Source: Serratia sp. AKBS12 (GTDB lineage Bacteria; Pseudomonadota; Gammaproteobacteria; Enterobacterales; Enterobacteriaceae). From it: 64,000 nucleotides of DNA. Location: the NCBI RefSeq assembly GCF_024793895.1, contig NZ_JANUSB010000010.1, positions 62,001 to 126,000 on the forward strand, written 5' to 3'. Of this stretch, positions 46,103 through 54,633 are shown one piece after another. The position numbers and the translations under genes were made by a program. The number at the start of each line of letters is the position of its first letter. The first letter of the stretch is position 1. Below the pieces are notes generated by a model, which saw nothing but the letters and a program-made list of their open reading frames with translations, did not search any database and was not told the origin of the DNA.

Positions 46103-47053
46103 TTAGCGTGCAGCCAGGCGCTTTTCGATGGCGTCCATCAGCATACCGGTGATGGAAACCGGGAAGGCGGCTTCGATCTCGCGCGCGCAGGTCGGGCTGG
46201 TAACGTTGATTTCCGTCAGACGGTCGCCAATGATATCCAGGCCAACGAAAATCAGCCCTTTTTCTTTCAGCGTCGGTGCCACCGCGCGGGCGATTTTCCA
46301 GTCGCTTTCGCTCAGCGGGCGTGCTTCACCACGGCCGCCGGCCGCCAGATTGCCACGGGTTTCCCCTTGCGCCGGGATGCGAGCCAGGCAGTAGGGCACC
46401 GGTTCGCCGTCCACCACCAGAATACGCTTGTCCCCTTCCTTGATCGCCGGCAGGAAGTTCTGCGCCATGCAGAAGCGGCTGCCATGTTCGGTCAGCGTTT
46501 CGATGATCACCGACAGGTTGGGGTCGTCCTGCTTGACACGGAAAATCGAGGCGCCGCCCATGCCGTCCAGCGGCTTGAGGATGATGTCGCCATGTTGCTG
46601 ATGAAACTTGCGGATATGCGCCGCGCTGCGGCTGACCAGCGTGTCCGGCGTCAGCTCCGGGAACCAGGCGGTGAACAGCTTTTCATTGCAGTCGCGCAGG
46701 CTCTGCGGCTTGTTGACCACCAGCGTGCCTTTGACTTCCGCGCGCTCAAGAATATAGGTGGCGTAAATATATTCGGTATCGAACGGCGGATCCTTGCGCA
46801 TCAGGATCACGTCCAGATCCTGCAACGCCAGATCCTGTTCGCTGCCAAAGCTGTACCAGCTCTCCTTGTCTTCCTTGACCGCCAGCAGTCGCGTGCGGGC
46901 ACGGCCGTCGCCGGCGTGCAGATAGAGATCGTTCATCTCCATGTAATGCAGTTCCCAACCGCGGCGCTGGGCTTCCAGCAGCATGGCGAAACTGGTGTCT
47001 TTCTTGATGTTGATGGATGCGATAGGGTCCATCACGATGCCGAGCTTAATCAT
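46103..47053 (-). CDS. gshB: Glutathione synthetase
   Basis: A 316-aa ATP-grasp enzyme joining gamma-glutamylcysteine and glycine. Motifs include VMDPIASINIKKDTSFAML at the N-terminus, ILKPLDGMGGASIFR and GLDIIGDRLTEINVTSPT. It follows rsmE by 14 bp in the same transcript. After its stop a GC-rich hairpin (near 46071-46089) without a T-run may mark a weak end. Confidence 0.95.
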   Translation of the reverse strand: MIKLGIVMDPIASINIKKDTSFAMLLEAQRRGWELHYMEMNDLYLHAGDGRARTRLLAVKEDKESWYSFGSEQDLALQDLDVILMRKDPPFDTEYIYATYILERAEVKGTLVVNKPQSLRDCNEKLFTAWFPELTPDTLVSRSAAHIRKFHQQHGDIILKPLDGMGGASIFRVKQDDPNLSVIIETLTEHGSRFCMAQNFLPAIKEGDKRILVVDGEPVPYCLARIPAQGETRGNLAAGGRGEARPLSESDWKIARAVAPTLKEKGLIFVGLDIIGDRLTEINVTSPTCAREIEAAFPVSITGMLMDAIEKRLAAR

Positions 47054-47067
47054 TCTTTCTCTTCTCC

Positions 47068-47799
47068 TTAACCCAGATCGCCAAAACGCACCTGCAATGC
47101 GGTGATCGCGGTGAGTGCGGTGGTTTCTGTACGCAGAACGCGTGGTCCCAGCAGGATATCAGTAAATCCATGCGCTGAGGTCATCGCAATTTCGTCGGCG
47201 GATAGGCCGCCTTCCGGTCCAATCAACAGGCGAACGTGGTTTACCGGCAGTGGCAGCGTATTGATGCTGTGGCTGGCGCGCGGATGCAGGTTCAGCTTCA
47301 GGCTGTCGTCCTGCTCGGTGCACCAGGTCTCCAACGGCATCGCCGGGCGAATGTCCGGGATGCGGTTGCGGCCACACTGTTCACAGGCGGCAATCGCGAT
47401 TTTTTGCCACTGTTGCAACTTCTTGGCCAGGCGCTCGCCATCCAGCTTCACGCCGCAACGTTCCGAAAACAGCGGGGTAATGGTATTGACGCCCAGCTCG
47501 ATGGATTTCTGAATGGTGAATTCCATCTTTTCGCCGCGCGAAATCACCTGCCCCAAGTGCAGGTTGAGCGGCGACTCTCGATCTTCCAGCCGTCCGGCGC
47601 CGACGCGTACCTGGACGCTTTTTTTATCCACCCGCGTGATTTCAGCATCGAACACCTGGTTGCTGCCGTCAAACAGTTGCAGCGATTGGCCTGCACTCAT
47701 GCGCAGTACGCGACCGACGTGGTTGGCCGCGTCTTCGCTCAGGGCGATTTCCATATCGGAACGCAGCGGCTCCGGGTGATGAATGCGAGGTATGCGCAT
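47068..47799 (-). CDS. rsmE: 16S rRNA m3U1498 methyltransferase RsmE
   Basis: A 243-aa SPOUT-class methyltransferase that modifies U1498 in the decoding site. It starts [12 protein letters not shown], and the SAM-binding knot shows [16 protein letters not shown] and [16 protein letters not shown]. It lies between endA and gshB as in E. coli. Confidence 0.95.
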   Translation of the reverse strand: MRIPRIHHPEPLRSDMEIALSEDAANHVGRVLRMSAGQSLQLFDGSNQVFDAEITRVDKKSVQVRVGAGRLEDRESPLNLHLGQVISRGEKMEFTIQKSIELGVNTITPLFSERCGVKLDGERLAKKLQQWQKIAIAACEQCGRNRIPDIRPAMPLETWCTEQDDSLKLNLHPRASHSINTLPLPVNHVRLLIGPEGGLSADEIAMTSAHGFTDILLGPRVLRTETTALTAITALQVRFGDLG

Positions 47800-47885
47800 A
47801 GATTTTCTAACCCATAGATAAAAGATTCGGCGGGCAACAATAGCGCCAGCGCCGATGCAGCTTCAAATATGCAGGGTATAGTAGG

Positions 47886-48581
47886 TCAGCCCTTTTGTCG
47901 CTGACAAGCCTGTTGAATATACGGGTTGTGGTTGCCCTGTACCTTAGCGATGCGTGCCTCGCGCTGGCATTCCCACTGGCTCACCGGATATTGACGGTTC
48001 CAGACGTCAAACAGCTGGGTCTGCTGGCGTGACAGGCGTAGATGATAACGATCGCGCATGTAGAAATAGGTGCGGGCAATGGCACCGCGCGCGCGCGCCG
48101 GCGGTTCGGCCTGCTTGTGCCTGAAGTCGACCTTCATGGGACACTGGCCATACTGCCCTTCGCCGCCGCGCCATTGGCTGTACATAAAATTGTTGCGATC
48201 GCCGTTGACCTCGCCAATTGCCGGTTGCAGGTTATGCAGATCGATTTCTATCTGACGGTAGACCGGATCCCGATTGCAGTTTTTGCGCCCGCCATCCTGC
48301 CAGCATTGCAATTGGTGGCCGAACTGCCAGGCCGGCACGACGTGCTCCCATTCAATGCGCCCGGCACGCTGGGCGTTTTTACGCGGCAGGTAACCGCAGC
48401 CGTCGAGATCGGGGATGCCTTTTTTACCGTGCCAATTGATTTTACACCCGCAGTAAAAGCTGCCGGGGGCGTCCTGATTGATTTTGGCTGCCGCTGCTTT
48501 GGCTTGGGAAAAGTTGTTGATACCGTGCGCCTGTACCGCGCCTGAGACAAAAATGACTGCGAATAAAATTTTGCGAAGCAT
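47886..48581 (-). CDS. endA: Periplasmic endonuclease I
   Basis: A 231-aa DNase with a signal peptide ([16 protein letters not shown]). The beta-beta-alpha-Me active site is in [15 protein letters not shown]. Paired Cys residues ([29 protein letters not shown]) would form disulfides in the periplasm. It degrades foreign double-stranded DNA. It follows sprT in the usual order. Confidence 0.95.
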   Translation of the reverse strand: MLRKILFAVIFVSGAVQAHGINNFSQAKAAAAKINQDAPGSFYCGCKINWHGKKGIPDLDGCGYLPRKNAQRAGRIEWEHVVPAWQFGHQLQCWQDGGRKNCNRDPVYRQIEIDLHNLQPAIGEVNGDRNNFMYSQWRGGEGQYGQCPMKVDFRHKQAEPPARARGAIARTYFYMRDRYHLRLSRQQTQLFDVWNRQYPVSQWECQREARIAKVQGNHNPYIQQACQRQKG

Positions 48582-48667
48582 ATTCCAAAACAGCTCAAAA
48601 TTGGCAAAGCAGGCAGGGTAACGGAAGTTATCGGCAGGAGCAAATCGCGCAATATGCTTGTTTTAAC

Positions 48668-49195
48668 TTATAAATCATTTAGCTCATGCGTTTCGCCAGC
48701 GATAAATCTTAGTTTATCGCCGCAGCGGCGGCAGCGGTATTCGCTTTCACCGCGCAGTACCCGATTATGGCGGCGCACCGTTAACTGATGCCGTTGGCAA
48801 GCGCATTGATAAGGAAAGGTTTTGCTCTGCACCGATGCGGTTTCAAAACCATGGGTGCGGCTGGCGGGGACGCGCAATACGCTTTCCATCATCCAGCGCC
48901 ATTCTCTGCCGTGCGGCGCGACGCGGCCAAAACGCCGAAATACCAGCAGGTGCGCCAGTTCATGCGGCACCACTTCATCGATAAAGGCGTGCTGATTTTC
49001 CAGCAGAAGCACCGGGTTGAGGCGGATTTCCCAGGCTTGCAGCCAGGCGGTGCCCGCGCTGGTGCCGCGTTGCTGATACACGATCTTGGGTTCGGGGAAT
49101 TCTTCGGCAAAATGCTGGGCCGCCAGCTGCAATTTTTCTCGCAGACAGCGCATTACCGCCTGTTGCAGCGCTATGGGGATTCTTACTTTGTTCAT
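48668..49195 (-). CDS. sprT: SprT-family zinc metalloprotease-like protein
   Basis: A 175-aa SprT protein with the HExxH zinc motif in [10 protein letters not shown] and a C-terminal zinc ribbon (CACQRH and CRRCG). Its function in E. coli is unclear; eukaryotic relatives digest DNA-protein crosslinks. The frame is open to 49267, but the homologous start [14 protein letters not shown] is at 49195. In E. coli galP lies directly upstream; here fumarase is inserted between sprT and galP. Confidence 0.9.
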   Translation of the reverse strand: MNKVRIPIALQQAVMRCLREKLQLAAQHFAEEFPEPKIVYQQRGTSAGTAWLQAWEIRLNPVLLLENQHAFIDEVVPHELAHLLVFRRFGRVAPHGREWRWMMESVLRVPASRTHGFETASVQSKTFPYQCACQRHQLTVRRHNRVLRGESEYRCRRCGDKLRFIAGETHELNDL

Positions 49196-49521
49196 TGCCG
49201 CTAGCATAGGCCAGGCGAGCGTTTCAGACAATATCCCATCAATAATGATAACCCGATCGATAACCACAGATTGTAATCAAGGTGTTAACTGCGGGATAAT
49301 AATTCGTGCTTGATGAGTCTGTACCCGCAGTTCTCAATGGATGAGGTCGAAAAAACTTGGCCCGTAAATTCCTTACCATTAAAGGGGTTATTTTGCGATT
49401 TTGCGCAATAACCGACGCGCTGAAAATACGTAAGGTAAGGTGAGTTTTTTTGACGCAGCGAACCCGAATTATGCGCTGAAAGTGTGAATTTAACGCAGCT
49501 GATGTTGCAAGTGAGAGATAA
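49196..49521. other. sprT-fumarase divergent intergenic region
   Basis: These 326 bp hold the 5' regions of sprT and the fumarase gene. The palindrome TTGCGCAA lies at about 49401-49408, and a TTGACG with AT-rich sequence downstream lies near 49451. I see no convincing operator or complete promoter. A purine-rich site (GAGAGA) precedes the fumarase ATG. Confidence 0.4.
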
Positions 49522-51168
49522 ATGTCGAATAAACCGTTCCATTATCAAGATCCGTTCCCGCTGAAGAAAGACGATACCGAATACTACCTGCTGAGCCGCG
49601 ACCACGTTACCGTTGCCGAATTCGAAGGGCAGGAAATCCTCAAAGTCGATCCGCAAGCTCTGACCCTCCTCGCCCAGCATGCCTTCCACGACGCCTCGTT
49701 TATGCTGCGCCCGGCGCATCAGCAGCAGGTGGCAGATATTCTCGCCGACCCTGAAGCCAGCGAAAACGACCGCTACGTTGCGCTGCAATTCCTGCGCAAT
49801 TCGGAAATCGCCGCCAAGGGCATTTTGCCAACCTGTCAGGATACCGGCACGGCGATTATCGTCGGCAAAAAGGGCCAGCGGGTGTGGACCGGCGGCGGTG
49901 ATGAAGAGGCGCTGTCGCGCGGGGTGTACAACACCTATATCGAGGACAACCTGCGCTATTCTCAAAACGCTGCGCTCGACATGTATCAGGAGGTCAACAC
50001 CGGCAGCAACCTGCCTGCGCAGATCGATTTGTACAGCGTGGACGGCGATGAATACAAATTCCTGTGCATCGCCAAAGGCGGCGGTTCGGCCAATAAAACC
50101 TACCTGTATCAGGAGACCAAGGCGCTGCTGTCACCGGGCAAACTGAAGGATTATCTGGTCGACAAGATGCGTACGCTGGGTACCGCAGCATGCCCGCCAT
50201 ACCACGTGGCGTTTGTCATCGGCGGTACCTCGGCGGAAGCCACGCTGAAAACGGTGAAGCTGGCATCAACCAAGTATTACGACGGGCTGCCGACCGAAGG
50301 GAACGAACACGGTCAGGCGTTCCGCGACGTTGCGCTAGAGGCTGAATTGCTGAAGGAAGCGCAAAATCTGGGCCTGGGAGCGCAGTTCGGCGGTAAATAT
50401 TTTGCGCACGACATCCGCGTGGTGCGTCTGCCGCGCCACGGCGCCTCATGTCCGGTCGGTATGGGGGTTTCCTGTTCCGCTGACCGCAACATCAAGGGCA
50501 AAATCAACCGTGACGGCATCTGGCTGGAGAAACTGGAGCATAACCCGGGCAAATACATCCCGCAGGAATTGCGTCAGGCCGGCGAAGGAGAAGCCATCAA
50601 GGTAGATCTGAACCGACCAATGGCCGAGATCCTCAAGCAGTTGTCGCAATACCCGGTGTCAACACGTCTGTCGTTGAGCGGCACCATTATTGTTGGCCGC
50701 GACATTGCCCACGCCAAGCTGAAAGAGCGCCTGGATCGCGGTGAAGGTTTGCCGCAGTACGTCAAGGATCACCCGATTTACTACGCTGGCCCGGCCAAAA
50801 CGCCGGATGGTTACGCCTCCGGTTCCCTTGGGCCAACCACCGCCGGGCGGATGGACTCCTACGTCGATCTGCTGCAGTCCCATGGTGGTAGCATGATCAT
50901 GCTGGCGAAGGGTAACCGCAGCCAGCAGGTGACCGACGCCTGCCACAAGCACGGCGGCTTCTACCTCGGCAGCATTGGCGGCCCGGCGGCGGTACTGGCG
51001 CAGCAAAGCATCAAGAGTCTGGAATGCGTGGAATACCCTGAACTGGGCATGGAAGCGATCTGGAAAATTGAGGTGGAGGATTTCCCGGCGTTCATTCTGG
51101 TGGATGACAAGGGCAATGACTTCTTCCAGAAGATTCAAAGCGCGCAGTGCGCGCGCTGTGTGAAATAA
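49522..51168 (+). CDS. fumA: Class I fumarate hydratase (4Fe-4S)
   Basis: A 548-aa iron-sulfur fumarase interconverting fumarate and malate. It is nearly collinear with E. coli FumA/FumB. The cluster cysteine in [18 protein letters not shown] is residue 105, as in FumA. Other conserved segments are [20 protein letters not shown] and [19 protein letters not shown]. The enzyme is oxygen-sensitive in this family. It stands alone between sprT and galP; assignment to fumA rather than fumB is not decidable from sequence alone. Confidence 0.92.
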   Translation: MSNKPFHYQDPFPLKKDDTEYYLLSRDHVTVAEFEGQEILKVDPQALTLLAQHAFHDASFMLRPAHQQQVADILADPEASENDRYVALQFLRNSEIAAKGILPTCQDTGTAIIVGKKGQRVWTGGGDEEALSRGVYNTYIEDNLRYSQNAALDMYQEVNTGSNLPAQIDLYSVDGDEYKFLCIAKGGGSANKTYLYQETKALLSPGKLKDYLVDKMRTLGTAACPPYHVAFVIGGTSAEATLKTVKLASTKYYDGLPTEGNEHGQAFRDVALEAELLKEAQNLGLGAQFGGKYFAHDIRVVRLPRHGASCPVGMGVSCSADRNIKGKINRDGIWLEKLEHNPGKYIPQELRQAGEGEAIKVDLNRPMAEILKQLSQYPVSTRLSLSGTIIVGRDIAHAKLKERLDRGEGLPQYVKDHPIYYAGPAKTPDGYASGSLGPTTAGRMDSYVDLLQSHGGSMIMLAKGNRSQQVTDACHKHGGFYLGSIGGPAAVLAQQSIKSLECVEYPELGMEAIWKIEVEDFPAFILVDDKGNDFFQKIQSAQCARCVK

Positions 51169-51173
51169 GGCAT

Positions 51174-51199
51174 AAAAAAGCCGCCCGGCAACGGGCGGC
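51174..51199 (-). terminator. Terminator of galP
   Basis: The stem GCCGCCCG/CGGGCGGC with loop GCAA is followed on the - strand by TTTTTT. It lies between the convergent fumarase and galP genes. Confidence 0.8.
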
Positions 51200-51228
51200 A
51201 TAGATGCAGGATCGGCGGTTGACGTGCG

Positions 51229-52623
51229 TTAGCGAGAGCCAATCTCGCGCAGCGGTTTGCCAGCCATCAGATTACGTTCGATGTGTTCCAGCGAAATGCT
51301 CTTGGTTTCCGGGATCAGCACGATGGTCAGGACGATAAAGATCAGGTTAAGCGCAGCGTAGACCCAGAAGGTATGCGCGCTGCCCAGACTGTTAAGCATG
51401 GTCAGGAAGGTTGCGCCGACGATCATGTTGGCGATCCAGTTGACGGCTGTCGAACAGGTGATGCCGAAGTCACGGCCTTTCAGCGGCTGTATTTCCGAGC
51501 ACAGTACCCAGATCAGCGGGCCGGCGCTCATGGCGAAGCCGACGATAAACATCAGTAGCATCAGGACGGCGAAATACTGTGCCGCCGGCGTTGCCATACC
51601 GATGCTCATCATGGTGCCGAGCACGCCCATGCCGATGGCCATCACCAGGAAGCCCAGTTTCAGCGTCGGTTTGCGGCCCCAGCGGTCAACCAGCCCAATG
51701 GCGATAAAGGTTGCCAGCACGTTGACCAACCCGACGATCACCGTTCCCCACATTTGTTGTGCCGTGCTGGCAAAGCCGGCCAGGTCAAAAATCTTCGGCG
51801 CGTAGTACATGATAACGTTCATGCCGGTGAACTGTTGCATCACCTGTAGCAGAATGCCGAGGTAAACTGCGCGGCGGAAGTTTTTGTTATCTTTGAACAG
51901 CGCCCAACCGCTTTGCTTGATCTTCAGGCTTTCACGGATTTCATCCAGTTCGGCTTTGGCTTGTGCAGTGGTATCACGCAGCATTTCCAGCACCTTGTGC
52001 GCTTCGGCATCGCGGCCGCGCGACGCCAGCCAGCGCGGGCTGCGCGGCAGGAAGAATACGCCCACCAACAGCAGCAGGGCGGGGATGGTGATGATGCCGA
52101 GCATCCAGCGCCATGAGCCGCTGTAACTGAAGGCGGTATCCGACAGGTATGCCGCCAGAATGCCGATGGTGATCATCAATTGGTACATCGAAATCATGCT
52201 GCCGCGAATACGTTCCGGGGCAATTTCCGACAGGTACAGCGGTGCGGTGAATGAGGCAATACCTACCGCCAGGCCGAGCAGTACGCGCGAAACCAGCAGC
52301 ACCTCTACGTTGGGGGCGAAGGCCGAACACAAGGAGCCGGCCACGAACAGCACCGCGCCAATCATCAGGCTGTATTTGCGACCCAGACGGAAGGACAGCC
52401 AGCCGCTGCCCACGGCACCAACCGCCGCGCCGAACATCATTGAGCTGACTACCCATTCTTGCTGCTGAGAGGTGATCTGGAATTCATGGGTAATAAATGG
52501 CAATGCACCAGCGATAACACCGATATCCAGTCCAAACAGCAAGCCGGCCAATGCAGCCAGAAAACAGACAAAAAAGGTCAATTGGGCATTGGTGCGGCCC
52601 TTGCCTGCGGAAGTTTTACTCAT
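51229..52623 (-). CDS. galP: Galactose:proton symporter GalP
   Basis: A 464-aa sugar porter of the major facilitator superfamily with 12 helices. Diagnostic parts are [16 protein letters not shown], the RLGRK and DRWGRKP loops, the sugar-porter motif [13 protein letters not shown], and [15 protein letters not shown]. It imports galactose (and glucose) with protons. GGAGG is 4 bases before the ATG. Two GalR/GalS-type operators lie upstream, so galactose induction is expected. Confidence 0.93.
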   Translation of the reverse strand: MSKTSAGKGRTNAQLTFFVCFLAALAGLLFGLDIGVIAGALPFITHEFQITSQQQEWVVSSMMFGAAVGAVGSGWLSFRLGRKYSLMIGAVLFVAGSLCSAFAPNVEVLLVSRVLLGLAVGIASFTAPLYLSEIAPERIRGSMISMYQLMITIGILAAYLSDTAFSYSGSWRWMLGIITIPALLLLVGVFFLPRSPRWLASRGRDAEAHKVLEMLRDTTAQAKAELDEIRESLKIKQSGWALFKDNKNFRRAVYLGILLQVMQQFTGMNVIMYYAPKIFDLAGFASTAQQMWGTVIVGLVNVLATFIAIGLVDRWGRKPTLKLGFLVMAIGMGVLGTMMSIGMATPAAQYFAVLMLLMFIVGFAMSAGPLIWVLCSEIQPLKGRDFGITCSTAVNWIANMIVGATFLTMLNSLGSAHTFWVYAALNLIFIVLTIVLIPETKSISLEHIERNLMAGKPLREIGSR

Positions 52624-52710
52624 AACGCCTCCGAATGAAACTTTGTGAAACTGCTTTGGTCGCTATGTTATTGATCCTTTTGCTGGCTAAAAGTGCGCCT
52701 GATCACATTA

Positions 52711-52726
52711 ATGTAATCGCTTACAT
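52711..52726. promoter_or_regulatory. GalR/GalS-type operator 1 of galP
   Basis: ATGTAATCGCTTACAT fits the GalR family consensus TGnAAnCGnTTnCA with near-perfect symmetry. Its centre is about 95 bp upstream of the galP ATG. Confidence 0.7.
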
Positions 52727-52817
52727 TAATTGTATTTTTTGAGATGATTCCAATTGGTGATTAATTGATAATCGGCACCTAATAAGGTTTATAAGATATA
52801 AAAAAGCGAGAGGAACG

Positions 52818-52833
52818 ATGTAAGCGTTTTCAA
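52818..52833. promoter_or_regulatory. GalR/GalS-type operator 2 of galP
   Basis: ATGTAAGCGTTTTCAA also satisfies TGnAAnCGnTTnCA. Its centre is 107 bp from operator 1, a spacing close to that of the two looping operators of the E. coli gal operon. Confidence 0.6.
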
Positions 52834-52886
52834 ACGTGTGGTTGATATCGTGAAGTGACACAGGAAATCGCCCTGTGTCAGTAGGA

Positions 52887-53855
52887 TCAGGCGCCGGTGC
52901 GGTTTTTTTGCTGCACGATGTCGGCCATCACCGCCAAGGCGATTTCTGCCGGGGTTTTACTGCCCAGCGGCAGGCCGATGGGGGCGTGGATACGCTCGAG
53001 ATCCTGTGGCGTGAATTCGGCGATCTGTTGCAGCCGTTGCCGGCGGCGAGCGCTGTTGTGCTGTGAGCCCATGGCGCCGATGTAAAACGCCGGGGTATGA
53101 ATGGCCTCCATCAGCGTCAGGTCGTCCATGCGCGGATCGTGGGTCAGCGCGACCACGGCGGTATTGGCATGGCAGCCACCCTGTTCAATAAACCGCGCCG
53201 GAAACTGCTGTAGCAGCGTAACGTTGGCGGGTAACTGGTTGGCGAAGTTGTCCAATGCATCGGGGCGGTTTTCGCATACCAGAACTTCAAAGCCCAGCGC
53301 GTGGGCAAATTCGGCGCAAAATAGCGCGACGCTGGACAGACCGGCGATCAGCAAGCGTGGCGCGGCGGCGATATGCAAGGTAATGTCCTGGCCCTGTCGC
53401 ACCACCTGCGTCGCGCTGGTGAACTCGGTGACCTCCAGCGCGCTGCAGGCGTTGGGCAAACGCAGCCGTTTGACCAGTGCATGATGCCCATCCAGTGCCG
53501 TGGCGATTTGCGCCAGATAGCGCATGCTGGCATCACCGGCCGGCAGGTGTTCGATCAACACATCCAGTACGCCACCGCAGGGCAGCGCGACGTTGGGCGT
53601 CAAACCACCTTCACCGTAACGGATCACCTGGCTGGCGGCCTGATAGGCTCCTTCCCCGAGGCGGCGTAGAAAATCCTCTTCCACGCAGCCGCCGGATAAT
53701 GAACCGCAATAATGGCCGTCGCGCGTCGCGGCCATGAGAGCGCCAGGGGAGCGGGGCGATGACCCATAGGTATTCAACACGGTACACAGCCATACCGGTT
53801 GCTGTTTAAGCCAGCTTATCGCCTGGCTGACGACGGTAATATCGAGGTGCTGCAT
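52887..53855 (-). CDS. XdhC-family molybdenum cofactor maturation protein
   Basis: A 322-aa XdhC/CoxI protein. XdhC proteins bind the molybdenum cofactor, help to add its essential sulfido ligand, and hand it to molybdenum hydroxylases. The N-terminal domain (VLNTYGSSPRSPGALMA, SGGCVEEDFL, CGGVLDVLIEHL) and the C-terminal Rossmann domain (LLIAGLSSVALFCAEFAHALGFEVLVCE, YIGAMGSQHN) are seen. The ATG at 53855 (MQHLDITVV) is chosen; the longer frame overlaps the neighbouring gene. It is 7 bp from the nucleotidyltransferase and divergent from the hydroxylase genes. Confidence 0.88.
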   Translation of the reverse strand: MQHLDITVVSQAISWLKQQPVWLCTVLNTYGSSPRSPGALMAATRDGHYCGSLSGGCVEEDFLRRLGEGAYQAASQVIRYGEGGLTPNVALPCGGVLDVLIEHLPAGDASMRYLAQIATALDGHHALVKRLRLPNACSALEVTEFTSATQVVRQGQDITLHIAAAPRLLIAGLSSVALFCAEFAHALGFEVLVCENRPDALDNFANQLPANVTLLQQFPARFIEQGGCHANTAVVALTHDPRMDDLTLMEAIHTPAFYIGAMGSQHNSARRRQRLQQIAEFTPQDLERIHAPIGLPLGSKTPAEIALAVMADIVQQKNRTGA

Positions 53856-53862
53856 CGGGTAT

Positions 53863-54432
53863 TCACTCGCTGGCGGAGAGCTGAGATGGAAAATCAATAT
53901 CCTGCATGATGTCCGCCGAATCAACAGAAAACAGATGGACCTGCTGGCCATGCAGCAGACTACGCCCGCCGTCGTCGCCGCGCAACGCACACAAGGACTT
54001 GCGCAACGCGGCAGAAAAACCAACCGGGTGCCCCGGACGGCGATCGCAGCAAGGACGTGCGATGGCGTATTGTCGCAGCGCTTCCGCGGTCTGGATGAAG
54101 ACCTGCGGCGTCACATAGGGCATGTCCGCCAGATGGATCAGCCAGCCGCTCCAGCGTGGCGTGGCCGCTACGCCGGCAGCGATTGTATCGCCCAGGCCGG
54201 GGCTGGCCAGCAGCGTGACGGGGATCTGATGCGCGGCGCAAACCCGCTGCACCGGCAGATTGTCCGGCCGGGTAACCACCTGAATCGGCAGACCGGAAGC
54301 CAACGCCTGGCGCAGCGTTCGTTCAAATACCGTTACGTTGCCAAGTAACGCGTTTAGCTTATTACCGCTGCCGCCAGCCTGAGTAAACCGCATGCTGCGC
54401 CCGGCGGCGGCGATCACAATTCCTATTGTCAT
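53863..54432 (-). CDS. MobA/MocA-like molybdopterin nucleotidyltransferase
   Basis: A 189-aa NTP transferase with the glycosyltransferase-like fold. The N-terminal loop IVIAAAGRSMRF is followed by an unusual Gly/Ser insertion and the lysine in GNKLNALLG. LADMPYVTP and GHPVGFSAALRKSL are the metal- and cofactor-binding motifs. MocA-type enzymes attach CMP to molybdopterin, making the cytosine dinucleotide used by xanthine-oxidase-family enzymes. Its place beside xdhC and opposite the hydroxylase supports that role. Confidence 0.8.
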   Translation of the reverse strand: MTIGIVIAAAGRSMRFTQAGGSGNKLNALLGNVTVFERTLRQALASGLPIQVVTRPDNLPVQRVCAAHQIPVTLLASPGLGDTIAAGVAATPRWSGWLIHLADMPYVTPQVFIQTAEALRQYAIARPCCDRRPGHPVGFSAALRKSLCALRGDDGGRSLLHGQQVHLFSVDSADIMQDIDFPSQLSASE

Positions 54433-54540
54433 TTTCGCCTACTCTATTTGCGCAAATTATATTTGCCACGCAAACCGTATGTGTTTTGTATATGTATTTT
54501 TGTTGAAAACAAGATGTTAATCATCACATAATTTTAGTGC

Positions 54541-54554
54541 TAAGCATATGCTTA
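54541..54554. promoter_or_regulatory. Perfect palindrome in the divergent hydroxylase promoter region
   Basis: TAAGCATATGCTTA is a 14-bp perfect palindrome in the AT-rich 201-bp gap between the nucleotidyltransferase and the hydroxylase large subunit, 80 bp before the latter. It could be an operator controlling both directions; no regulator gene is adjacent. Confidence 0.35.
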
Positions 54555-54633
54555 TAACGTCTATGGCAAAGCCAGTAGCGTTTGCGCAACAGCATCGTTA
54601 AGAAAAAATACTATAAAGAACCAAGGGATATTT

